The notes under the pieces were generated by a model. The model was given only the letters and a program-made list of their open reading frames with translations. It searched no databases and was not told the origin of the DNA. From Nematopogon swammerdamellus (taxonomy: Eukaryota; Arthropoda; Insecta; Lepidoptera; Adelidae), in the NCBI GenBank assembly GCA_946902875.1, contig OX336343.1:11343361-11407360 (forward strand): DNA of 64,000 nucleotides. The letters run 5' to 3'. This document shows, in pieces, positions 1 to 12,300 of this stretch; within the stretch, counting starts at the first letter, position 1; each line of letters starts with the position of its first letter. The position numbers and the translations under genes were made by a program.

Positions 1-157
1 GATGCACCATCTATCGAAAGTTAGAATTTTTGGGATTTTTTTTCGGGAAACTTCTTTAGATTCAGATTCAGATATTTATTTCGCCATAATGAACACACAA
101 CAATAACAATATTTCATTGAGACATATGCATATTCAGTATGGTTCGTCATCATTTTT

Positions 158-201
158 AGGGTTACATATCCGGTACGGGACCCTATTAATAGGCCTACGC
201 C

Positions 202-252
<51 letters not shown>

Positions 253-560
253 CGTCTGTCTGTCTGTCCGAGCGCTGTATCTCTGAACCGTTTCACAGAA
301 TATGTGTTATATGGCCGATATAACAACAAATAATAACAATAAGAAAAAGTAAAAAATTCATGGGGGTTCCCATAGAAGAAACCAAAAAAGTGTGTGCGCG
401 CGCCATCTACCGAATAGAGCGTGAAGCATTTTAACTAATCATGACATTTAACTAATATGCAGCATTTTATAACACGCCATAGATGGCGTGAGTGGCGCTA
501 ACCATGACATGGCGATAAGGAACCCTCGGTGCGCGAGTTCAACTCGTACTTGGCCGGTTT
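158..560 (+). repeat. CTGT-rich SINE-like repeat, copy 1
   Basis: A dispersed element of about 400 bases running from a GGGTTNC...GGTACGGGACCC end through a (CTGT)n tract (202-265), the conserved GTGTTATATGGCCGATATAAC block and GATGGCGTGAGTGGCGC, to a tRNA-like end CGCGAGTTCAACTCG followed by TTGGCCGG. The same order occurs at 17381-17751 (reversed), 32010-32297 and 48426-49620 (interrupted). The tRNA-like end supports a pol III SINE origin. Confidence 0.8.
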
Positions 561-975
561 TTTGAAGTGAAAACTTCTTTAGCGGCGCTTGGCACTTTTT
601 TTAGACGGGTAAAAAATGTTAAACGCGCGTCAGAACTCGCGTCAGATCCGTATCCTGATCGAAAAAGCGTAAGATTCGTTGAAATTATGGATGAAAGTTG
701 ATTTTTCTGAGAAATAAACTTTTGGATGTGAAATAATTATAATAGTTCTGTAGTGTTAAATTTTTTATGTAATATAAATTATCATATTTGTCTACGATAG
801 CGCAATAAATGAATATTGTATTTTACCACATAAATGATAGTACTTTTATACTGATAAATAAAACAATTCGTGCGAAATTATTCCCTAACCATTCCAAAAT
901 ATTCAAAAATGCACAACGTTGATGTTTAAGTTTTCACTTCTGCCGGCACTCCCGGAGTGCAACCTTTTCGGTTTT
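556..975 (+). repeat. Dispersed element, copy 1 (second copy near 47.3-47.98 kb)
   Basis: Begins TTTTTTGAAGTGAAAACTTC then TTTAGCGGCGCTTGG, and ends AGTTTTCACTTCTGCCGGCA then CTCCCGGAGTGCAAC. The same two ends, in reverse order and orientation, bound 47310-47975. The terminal CACTCCCGGAGTG is itself palindromic. Class unknown. Confidence 0.55.
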
Positions 976-1424
976 TTTCTTCATGTTCCGTTCAGCATTG
1001 CAATCTAGGATTGTCTAAGAGAAATATTTTCAGCTGACTCTGGAACACATTGTCACTATTTATTGATTTTATTGTATCAGGAACATTTTCGTACAATTTG
1101 GGTCCAATCAAGTCAGGGTCTTTTTCAGCCATCGCCGATTTGAACAGATTTTAAGCGCTCTGAGTTACGATTGTTGTATTTGTGACTTGCGCCATTAAAC
1201 TCAAAAGAATTAATGTTCTTGCGTACATTACATTTACATTCCTATCATTTTATGGACAACTGAACAAGCCTTCACTAGTCAGTCAGTGTGTTTGGTTCCA
1301 CAGGTCTACTGCAGGATATACGCCAATTCAATAAGTCTACTTTTAATCGGCCTTCAGCACTGCAGCAGCGCGGTACGAAACTTCCAGTTTTCCAGTAAAA
1401 CAGTGCGTACGTACTCACCAAACA

Positions 1425-1735
1425 GTAATTTAAGCCACGTCAGTAAGTCAGCATGTACGCGTCCACTGCTGGACATACGCCTCACCAATTTTCCTTCAGT
1501 CCTCCCGGCCTTCAGCGGTACGGAACCATTGCTTTCCGCTGACGAACTTGATGTGTAGTCATCCCACCTGGCGGGTGGTCATGTTTTCCTGTCCATGGTC
1601 GCCAGTGTAGGACACGGTTACTCCAACGGTCGTCGTCTCTTCGGCTCACGTGCCCGGCCCACATGAGCTTAGCCACCCGGTGTCCAATATCGATTACTTT
1701 GGTGCGTCGGTGGATTGCCTCGTTACGCACACCAT
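1425..1735 (-). mobile_element. RTE-type LINE fragment, end of reverse transcriptase ORF
   Basis: The minus strand encodes HRRTKVIDIGHRVAKLMWAG and RDDDRW...LHWRPWTGK, then frame-shifted remnants of the usual GRPPARW...WFRTAEGR...YVQQWT C-terminus. This is the tail of an RTE/BovB-like reverse transcriptase. Related 3' ends occur at 26700-27080, 30885-31040 and 37300-37382. Only the 3' part is present. Confidence 0.75.
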
Positions 1736-1815
1736 ATAATTTAAGCCATATTTATGACAAATCGAAAAGATCATGAAAATATGAAGTCTTTAAACCCTAT
1801 TTAAAAAAATCATAC

Positions 1816-3360
1816 CACATCAACAATATCCTGGCGTGCCATTTCTTTAAGGTCATACCAATGACCGTGGTCGATCCACTGCCTTAATAGTTCCAAGGGC
1901 GGTTGGGCGCCATACTGTTCCTTTTGTGGCATGCTCACATCGTCCACAAACAGGACACACTGAAAAGCATAATTAAAGAACAATGAGGATATTATTGATA
2001 TTTATAAAAAAACTGCAAAACATTGAATCAAACAAATTTATCCCAAACGAGGATTCTGATTAACCTTTTTACCCATCGATGGCCCAAACACGCCCTTTCT
2101 GCGTCTGTCAACCTTTGACATTATGATGTCTTGAGTCTGCAACAGAGCAGTTTTACAGAGATTTCAATACATTAATCATTGACACTATACTTGTATATTT
2201 GTGGAATGACGATATTTAGATTAGGCGGCAAGGATCTAGAAGATTAAAGCAAACATTACAGCCAGCATAAAATTTACATGCAACACTGTGTAATCTCATC
2301 TCATGTGCGTGTACTGGCTGTCATATTTATTTCACAAAGACATTATTCTCTTCTGTTTTCATCTACCATCAGTTGGATGAATTTTATTATGTGTTCAGTT
2401 AAAGTTAATATCATGATACCCCATCCATAATTCACGTAGGTGCCTATGTACGGTAGTACTACCTGGTTGTTTAAAGGGATTGAAAATGGCGGCGTTCCTA
2501 TTTTCCTCTCGCTCACACAGTATGGCCGTCTAAAGGAAATAAAGCAATAGTCCGAAGATAAAAAGTTGCAAAGGTATTTGGATAGGAGCAAGGCTGTCCG
2601 CTTTAGTCTGTTCACTGAATTCCTTCCAGTTATAAAAGGAAATTCACCTGATTCGCCGTAGTTCTTGCAGAGAAGTTGATAGTGTTGGTAAGGTACTTCC
2701 CCTTGGGCAAAGACAGCAGATAACTGACTACGAGGCTAGACTTGCCCGTGCCGGTAGGGCCGACGAACAGTATCGGGATGCGAGCTGTCACCATCTTGGT
2801 GAGGAAGAAGCGCAGGCAAGCATTCTCGTTCGTGAGGATTATTAGATCGTTCACCTGCGGCATACAAAACAATATTTCACAAAATTTGCTTCACTTTAAG
2901 GAGCAAAATTCAGTCAAAGGAGTCGTTCCTAGGATTTCCTTTCTAGGCCCAACATTCCTTAGACGACCTCTACCTTAAATAATTATTACTTAATCTTCAG
3001 CGGGTCCAAGTGCTCAAGGATAACAATAACAACACCAACAGTCCTCGATCAGTCAGTAGACGATGGAATAATCATGACTAGAATGTTTTTGTGTTATTAT
3101 TGCTCAAAGAATATAAACTATTTCAACCAGAGTATGAAAACCGACCTTTGCAGTAGGCGATAGAGGTACGTCCTTCTCGATCTCAGCCCAGGGCAGCCAA
3201 ACTCCATTGTTCCTCTTGTCATAGACGTAGTCAAACACGAGGTCTTTATCCGGGAACAGCTGACTCTTGGCCAGTTTGAACGCTTTCGGCTTGGGGTAGA
3301 CGTTGCTGGCACCATCGAGAATCTTTCTGAAGAATGCGTCAAACGACTTGCGACTTTCAC
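1816..3360 (-). CDS. Dynein heavy chain exons 34-37: start of AAA3
   Basis: Residues about 1963-2175. Exon 34 (3146-3360) encodes [13 protein letters not shown] and [13 protein letters not shown], the usual lead-in to AAA3. Exon 35 carries a canonical Walker A loop GPTGTGKS (about residues 2066-2073). Exon 36 is a 72-base exon with [19 protein letters not shown]. Exon 37 has Walker [11 protein letters not shown] and [14 protein letters not shown]3 is the regulatory nucleotide site. After the donor at 1815 no further dynein exon is seen, so the next (AAA3 sensor region) must lie beyond the left edge. Confidence 0.95.
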
Positions 3361-6300
3361 CTGTCGTGGTGAAATGACTAAAATTAAATTCGAAAAATAT
3401 TTATTTTATTTCAGAGATAAAACTTCTTTCGTAGCAATGGCATGCTTTTAGCACTTGGCCATCGTCTACTCAAACAATTTGACTAATTCAACAAATTTGT
3501 TTGTAAATAATGTCATCATAGGTGTTAAGTTTCTTTAATAAATAAATAATGTTTATTGCATGAATGTAATATATATTCTCAGTGCATCGTCCACTGTGGT
3601 AGGTATCACACATTTTCGTTTTAATGGCTTCCTCAACAGTTCATCTGGCACGCGCCATTTGTCGTGCTTCGCATAAAAAAACAGAATGAAGGAGTCAAAT
3701 TTGGCTTTCAACACCCCCCTTCCTTTGCAGGTAGAGGGGGTCTGAGAATGACATACAGTGGTGGCCATATAATTAAGAACGATTATTTTAAGAACAGATT
3801 TTTTTCAAACAAAGTTGCCTAACATATTGGATAAATTTTCTTTAATTTTTTGTGGTATGGCAAAATACTTACATACTATTTGTGCATTCATTATACACAA
3901 GCAATTTAAAAAAAACTATGAAATTGTATATACAATACATGAACCTAACATCTGAACCCATAGTACTATACATACAGGCTGGTCACATAATTAAGAACGC
4001 AGATTAATTTATTTTTAATCATAATTTTAATTTAGAACACTTTGTGCTGTCACTTTTTGTATAATGTTGGCGCCATTTGTTGCTGTAAGAATACTAAAAC
4101 GTGTTTATTTCATTTAAAACGATGGGAAAAAATAAAAGTTGTGATCAACCTTTAAGAGAAGTTATAATAAGACTTCGCGAGAACAACTGGTCGTATAAAA
4201 AGATAGCAGACCATCTGCAATGTTCAAAAACCATGGTTTTCCACGCTGTGAAGTATTTCAATATGTATCAAACTACTTCAAATATACCGCGCGCGCCTAA
4301 ACAGAGGAAGACATCTCGTTGAGAAGATAGAAAAATCGTTCGCTTGGCTAAAAAAATTCCGTTGAAAGGGTCCAATGAAATAAAAAAAGATGTTTTTGGC
4401 GAAAACAACCCCTCAGCAATCTCGGCACGCACTATCCGAAGGCGTTTAGTAGAAGAGAAGTTATTCCGAAGGATAGCACGGAAACTACCCATGTTGACAT
4501 TGCGCCATAGGCAAGTCCGTATCGCATTTGCAAGAAGATATGAAAATTGGACAGTTAGACAGTGGAAAAATGTTCTTTTTTGTGATGAAACTAAAATAAA
4601 CAGGTTGTGCTCTGATGGAAGACAATACGTACGACGCCCTGCGAATAAAGCATTCGACCCCAAGTTCACAAGAGTTACATTAAAGCATGGCGGTGGAAAC
4701 GTGAAAATTTGGGGGTACTTTTCTGGTCATGGAGTCGGGCCTGCTAGGCTCATAGAAGGCAACATGGATCAGTATCAATACAAAGATATACTGGAGGAAA
4801 CAATGTTACCCTATGCTGAAGATGTACTTCCGGTCATTTGGACATTCCAGCACGACAACGACCCAAAGCATACTGCACGGTCGGTGAAGGAATTCCTCGA
4901 CTCACAGGCTGTTTCTGTCTTAGATTGGCCAGCTAACAGCCCGGATTTAAATCCTATAGAACATCTTTGGTACGAAGTCAAGAAAAAGGTATCAAATAGA
5001 CAATGTGGCAATTTAAGAGAACTGTACGACGATTTTTTGGAAGAATGGAACGCACTTTCTCTTGAAAAAAGTCAAAAATTGATAGACTCAATGCCTCGCC
5101 GGTGTAAGGCTGTAATTAAGAGCCGTGGACATGTCAGGAAGTAGTATCTTCTCTTCTACAATGTAAATGATCTTACTATAATATAAATTTATTGACTTCA
5201 AGTTCAACCTGATAAAATTTTTGAACAGTTTACTTATCGTTCTTAATTATTTGTCCACCTCATTTATACGTAAATTTGTTAGTGTTCAAAATAAATGTGC
5301 TTTATTAAAAAATCCCACGTTTGATTTTATATCTGCATTCATAATTCAGTTTGCTTTATCCACATACCCATTTCATAGAACAACAAATTACTTCTAGAAG
5401 AAACACAAAAAATTACGACATGCTTTATTAAAAATTTCCTCTAACTAAATATCGTTCTTAATTATATGGCCACCACTGTATATGAAGAGACAAACCATTG
5501 ATGGTAGCGCAGATTCCCCAGACGAGTGAGAACAAGAAGATGCACTGTAGCCACACCGTGCTGAACTGCGACTCTCCCTCCAGCATCACTGATAGCAGCC
5601 GACTGTATGACTGTAACACCCAGGCAAAATACCCCAGTTAGGCGCCAAGCACTTCTACAGATGTTACACCTACTCTCATATAAGTACATACATTACATAT
5701 GATCCTCTATGGAGGCGTTTACAAGGGTCGATGTCCGTCATGTCACCAGGGGCCGAAATCGGTGACTCAATCAGGAAATTCGAAATCGACCGAAAGACAA
5801 CGCCCACTCAAGGTGGACTAACAAACAAATAATATGTAGGTAGGTCTAAGGTCTATTAAATTAATATCCAATGTGATTTTAAAATGGTTTTGGCTGTGCG
5901 GCAAATCACCTACACTGAGCCACATGCTATTTTAGTCATCCATGTAAATCCGAGCACAAGGCATTGCCAAGGACTCACGTAGAACTGGTGTATCTGTCCG
6001 ACTTGCACGAAGTGCGAGCAGCGACCGCGCACGAACTCCAGCACGGCCGGCATCAGCCACTCCACCAACTCATCTATCAGCTCCATCTGCTCCGGCAGCA
6101 GTTTCTGCGACAGCTGAGCATTGTACGACGCGAGGTACGCTCGCCAGCCTGGACAAAGCCAACAGTTTAGGACTTCGTCCTTGCATACCTACGACGGTAA
6201 TCGATTCTGTATTCTGTAGGTCCCATCTCTTAAGTATGCGAAACCCGAAATGACTCACAAGTTTTCCAAAACATAAAATATTAAATCGATATTAGTGGTA

Positions 6301-9300
6301 ACATTCTGGAAGCCGTTCTGGCTGACCGGTGCGCTTAATGGAGAATGTAGGCTGGCTGAGGTAGCTAGCATAGGTTAAAAGAAGTTTGCAAAAATTATCA
6401 GATTTTTTTTAGGATTGATTGCGTGTCCAATGGTCATCTCACATCAAGACCAACATGTAGGAAATAATGCAACACTGACAGAATTATCTACACGGTGAAC
6501 AAAAAACCTGTCGAACACCCGAAGGCAGGAAGTACAGTTTCAGATACTGAATCGGATAGGCTAGTTTTTTTTCGAAATTTATATGAAAATATGCCCTTTT
6601 TCAATTATTTCTAAGTATCAAGATGTCTTTAAATAACAAAATTATGTCTGCATGCCATCATAACAGTGATGTGAAGTTAAACCCTACCACCATATGTCTT
6701 AAGCACGTGATATCAGTCTTCTAAGTAACTACCTAGGTAATATTCTAAAACTTATTAGGTATACAAAATAATAGTTAACTGACCTTATTATGTGTCGTTT
6801 ATTTTAGAGATTTCACTATAATGACCCAAAATTTCCACTTGATACCTCCTCTTACCCTTTATTCAAAAAAAGGGTCTTGACAAAAAAAAAATTATGTGAT
6901 ATAACTACAAATTGACGATTTTAATTTTTTTTCCTTTACCTGTGCTAAACCTTGCTTTGATTTTAACCTAACCTTGCTTTTTCCCAAATTTAATTATTAT
7001 AGGTCAACGGGAAGTATGTTTTGATTTGATTTTGCAAGGATCAAAATATGACATTATTGGCAGTATCTCTTGATTGCGTTAATTTAGAAGTTTATAGGTA
7101 TCCCCAAGGGACCGTAGACCGTAGACTCGTAGAGTATTTGATATTAATTTCTACTTAATACCTTTACCCGTTCCTGAGAAAAAGGAGGAAGTTAACTTGC
7201 TGAAGTTACATACCCAGCTGGTCAGGTTCCATGTATATCATGCCGCAGCGGGACACAGTGGCCGGGGAGGCGTAATCCAAGTCCGCCGGCTCAAATACAA
7301 GGTTCATCTTGTTAGTCATCTGTCAACAAATTCAATCGATCATTATTATTTAGAGCAGGAACAACTGAAATTATCGTAAGTAAAATGAATTGAAATAACC
7401 TGTAGTTGTTGCCGTGCATTAAAATTTGACATGCTGTTAGAAAGATACGGTACCTACAACACTGAGTTCTTGAAACATTGGTTTAATGATAGATGGAACT
7501 CTAACCGATGAAAGGGGCACATTCTTTTAGCAGGTTTGGACGATGCGGTCATTTAATTTGATTGAATTGATTAACCTGGATGATCTCCCCGGACATGAGG
7601 CATAATTTCTTGTTGTCATCGAGAACTGTGTTCATGTTCTCGATCCAAACGGCGTCCACCGGCCCGTCCAGCACAATCCATTTGCGTTCGCGCGTCGCAG
7701 ACGACGCCTGCTCGCGAAATGTTATAGCTAACACACCGTCTGACCTGCGAAAGAGAAGGATATTGAGCGTAACCGCCAGGCCAATTTTGACATTTTATGA
7801 AGTTGTAGATATTATCAGCGCTTCGTCAAACGTGTCCGGACCCATTGCAAGTAGAGAGAGATAATCTTCAAGCTTAGTGGGAACCTGCCACCATTCTGTG
7901 CGACTTGGCTCTCCCAAGATGCTTAAGCAAAGGCAGAATATGTCAGTACTCACCACTCGTGTGAAGCGGGATCAAAGCAACCGTAGAGTTGTCCCATAGT
8001 AATCGCCTTAGGGTTGATGATGCGATAGATAGCCGCAAACTCCTTGTGTCGCGGGATTGGCCTCAACGTCTGCAGGACTTTCAGCGCATCCGCCAAGCAC
8101 TACACCAATACAAATCAAATGTTTCAATTGGCAGCCTGGTGGTCTTTATTGACTTGGTTTCGTTATCTAGGAAATTTTATTTTATACTTTGTAGTTTTAA
8201 AATAGTGGTTTTTGGAAGTCAGTTAAATTTATTCAATTCCCTATCACTATTTTATTATTTGATAATAAGTTTTGAAGGTGTTCTGCATTTCTTATATACC
8301 TGATAAGCTTGAGTCTTGCCACCCATGGGAGCTCCGACAATCATGAAGCCGTGACGCACTAGCATCATCTCGTACACCTAGCACACACATTTCGAACTGT
8401 CATCGAAATACAAAATACATTAAATTTAGGAGCATGAAGATAAACTTGACATTATGTGCCTATGCTTAATATGCCCAGATTCATTGTACTGCAGAGAGGG
8501 GTCTAAGCGATTTATTTATAGAAGTTTGTTCACACAATAGATGAAGCGTGAGAGAGACCTGCAGAATCTTCTCCATGTACCAAGGCGTGGCCTGCAGGTT
8601 GCGACGCTCCACTTCCGCTCGCACGCAGCGCATCAGCTCGTCCCGGTCCGGCTGCGGCACCTCCACGCCCGGGAACAGGTCCGAGTAGATACCGCAGAAC
8701 AGCGATACATCCTTACACACATTTCAACATGGAGATACTCCGCAGATATGGAATGATAATGGAAAAAGCCAGACTGGGAAAGACCGGTGGCGATCGAGAA
8801 AGACTGGTCATGCTGGATAGACGAAAGGTGTATGGCCTAGGAAGCGGTGTGATGAATAAAATGTTACGACGCAAAAAGCAAAGTCTAGAATGGCGATAAG
8901 CCCTTACATGGACATAGCGCGCCGCACTGGAAGTCTTATACAGAGTATTGGAGATGGAGTAAAAGTAAAAAACTTCATTTCACCGTCAGGAGTCAGTGCA
9001 GTGATACATTTTATTGCTTAAAATTACATACATATATACATAGCGTCACGCCTGTTTCCCAGTGGGGTAGACGGAGAAAACGGATCTCCACGTGCCACGA
9101 TCCTTACACACCTCTGCCGTCTCTTCCACTCTCATTATGTTCTTCATACATACTCGTCGGTAACAGGTACTAAGCACTTGACCCTTTTTGAGCACATGCC
9201 CGATCTGGTTTAGGTACGAGCGTCTAATAACAAAAATAATCACCATCGGCCAGCTTGGGGTCATCGGGACCTCGCGTCCCGTCTAGTGCCCCCGCTACCG

Positions 9301-12300
9301 GTGGTGTAGTGCACCCATGAGGCGACGCGCGCGCGAAGATGAAGACGTTTAACAGACCTGCGCGACGACGTCGCCGTGCAGTCCAGCGGATACGGAGCTC
9401 TCCGAGATGGGGGTGGTGGTGGCCTACGTGTCTAGTACCACCCATCTCTCGAAGCTAATCTCGCGTCGTCTCGGAGAGCTTCGTAGCCACGGCCTGCACC
9501 CGGCGGCGCGCTTGGTGGCTTGTCTCCCGCCGCCGGCGGTATTACCGTTTTTAATTTTTATATTAATTTTGTGTATTTTTATTACTTTTTTGTACAATAT
9601 ATGTAAAATTAATATAAAATTTTAATAACACTAATTCTGTACGCATATAAGCTATGCATAGGGGAAGGTTGCTATCATTGGACCAGCTCTTTCATTGGAC
9701 CAACTAAATATTTCCATAACCCTGCATACTGGCAACATTCTATTCAGTCACAAAGTATCGTCACTGCTGGATATATACAGGGTGAATATATACAGGGTGT
9801 TCGGGACATGGACCGACAATTTTTTTTTGTAGGTAAGTGGGGTCATTTGCAAAGTTTTGACCTATGACACCTTTTGTCTTATGTCACGTGGTATCGAGAT
9901 ACAATTTTTTTTCTTTATTTTTGAAAATTACCAAAATCTCACATTTAACCCCTTGTAACTTTTTTGTTTATGATTATATCTGCACGAAATAAATGTATTT
10001 GGTTTTACTATGTATCCTTGTTCTAGAAAAAATATCATTTGTTGAAGTTAATACCATGAAAAGGACTTATGACCTCCCAAAGTCCCAAAGACGAGTAAAA
10101 TTATGACAGAATCTTAATTACTTAATTAATAAAAAAAAAAAGTGACAGCAATTGAGAGCTTCATTTTCCTTTAAAAAGTTCGCTAGTTTACGCCCTTTCC
10201 AACGGTATACCACATGCCATACAAATCTTTCACTATGTGGCCAAAATTAGGGACATATACCAGAACAGAACGACAATAACTTTGTAACAGGGCCACAGCA
10301 TATATATGGCTAAAGCCATATATATGCTGTGACAGGGCCATCTTATCGATGGTTGCTTCACTTATTGAGAGCGTTTTCAGGAGCATTTTCAAATTTAGAA
10401 CATGTAACGGTCGCGCGGGTACTGTTCAATTCCAATTCCAACTACTACTGCTTCCATTGTTAATGTTTAGACTCTTGCAAATTATTCCTAATTTTGGTCA
10501 CATAGTGAATTATTTGTATGACATGTGGTATACCGTTGGAAAGGGCGTAAACTAGCGAACTTTTGACGTGATGACGTCACGTCTTATAAATTGATGAACA
10601 CCGGCTGCACGCACGAAAAAATGTCACGTTCCATCTGTGCCTGGGTGTGCAAGCGAGAGCGCGTAACAAGCGATAGAGAGGCACAATCGGTATAGTCAAA
10701 GTTACCATGGAAACGTCTTAAGAAGTAAAACTGTCAAGATCAGACAACAGAAGTTTATTGATGGCCAGTCACACACAAGATGATTAATCTTTCTACTGGA
10801 AATATAATTACTGATCTTTGCTCTATGTACTACGATTATTCCACGTCATCACGTAAAACTATCGTCCGTAAACCGACTTTACAGACAACCAATTTTTTTA
10901 AATGAAAATGAAGTTCTCAATTGCTGTCCGTTTTTTTTTAAATGAATTAAGAAATTAAGATTCTGTTATATTTTTACTCGTCCTCGGGACTTTGGGAGGT
11001 AATAATAAATCCTTTTCATGGTATTAACTTCATCAAATGATATTTTTTCTAAAACAAGGATACATCGTTAAATCAAATATATTTTATTTCAAGCAGATAT
11101 AATCATAAACAAAAAAGTTACAAGGGTTTAAAGCTAAGATTTTGGTAATTTTCAAAAATAAAGAAAAAAAATCGTACCTTGATACCACGTGACACCAGAC
11201 AAAAGGTGTCATAGGTCAAAACCTACAAAAATTTGTCGGTTCATGTGCCGAACACCCTGTATACAGTAAATGAGTTATATAGATATTATAGATTATGACA
11301 AGGCAAAGTAATGTCTAAATCCAAACAACCAGCTCTACCGCCAGGTTGCCGCCAGGCAGCATGTTGATAACTTGCGATTTGCGAGAAACATCAGTATAAT
11401 GGTATATTAAGAACTAACCTGGGACAAAAACTTTGGCAGATTGACATCAATGATGGCTCTCAACACCAGTTGGGACTCATTCTTATCAGGATAATTCTTC
11501 TTGAGAGCGCCCGCAGCCAACAAGACAGACTTGACAGCACGCATTCCATAATCGTAATGGTTCTGAGAAGAAAGCTGTTCTGAGCACAGCTTGTATGTGT
11601 GCACGATCTTCTGGGATAGCCTGTGAAGTAAAGCCTTTTGATGATGTTATTGCAAGTACTAAATTCAGACATCGGAAAGATTGTAAGTAAAAAATAATTT
11701 CAAAGATTATCCCCGTCTCCCGAGAACCTGTGCCTGGTCTCTAGAATAACGTTAGTAGAACTTACGGAGCAGCGTTGACGAATCCATTAGAGTAGAGTGT
11801 GATCTCCCCAATCATACCATAGTCGGGCACCATCATGGCGACCGTGCGGAATAGCACCTTCAGATTGTCAGGCAGTTCCGTTCGACCGGCATACCTGGAA
11901 CCGAAACACAAACGTTTGTTATTTTTCTTCTTTTAGATAAATGCAAAGCCGAAAATGAAGAGAAAAAATTTGTCCCGACCAGGATTCGAACCTGGAACTC
12001 CGGCTTGAGCCGCCAGCGCGTTGCCAATTCCGCCACCACCGGGTCGACAACGTATCTCTCTAAATTTTCGAACCGTTGCTTGTATGTTCTCTAGTAGGTA
12101 TGACGCATCTCCTGCGTTCAGTAAACTTGCAAGATTCAATATTGAATCTTATGATGTCGTTACCAAAGTCGTATTCGGCATCGGACACTAGAAGTTGACT
12201 TAGGATTTTTAATATTATATTTTTTATTTTTTTATATGTTAGTACTAAGCATGTACTCGCTTTTTATATTTCTTCTTTTAGATAAATGCAAAGCCGAAAA

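Noticed and set aside
1..1815. Further dynein exons at the left edge
   Set aside because: No AAA3 sensor or AAA4 motif found on the minus strand; only repeat remnants.
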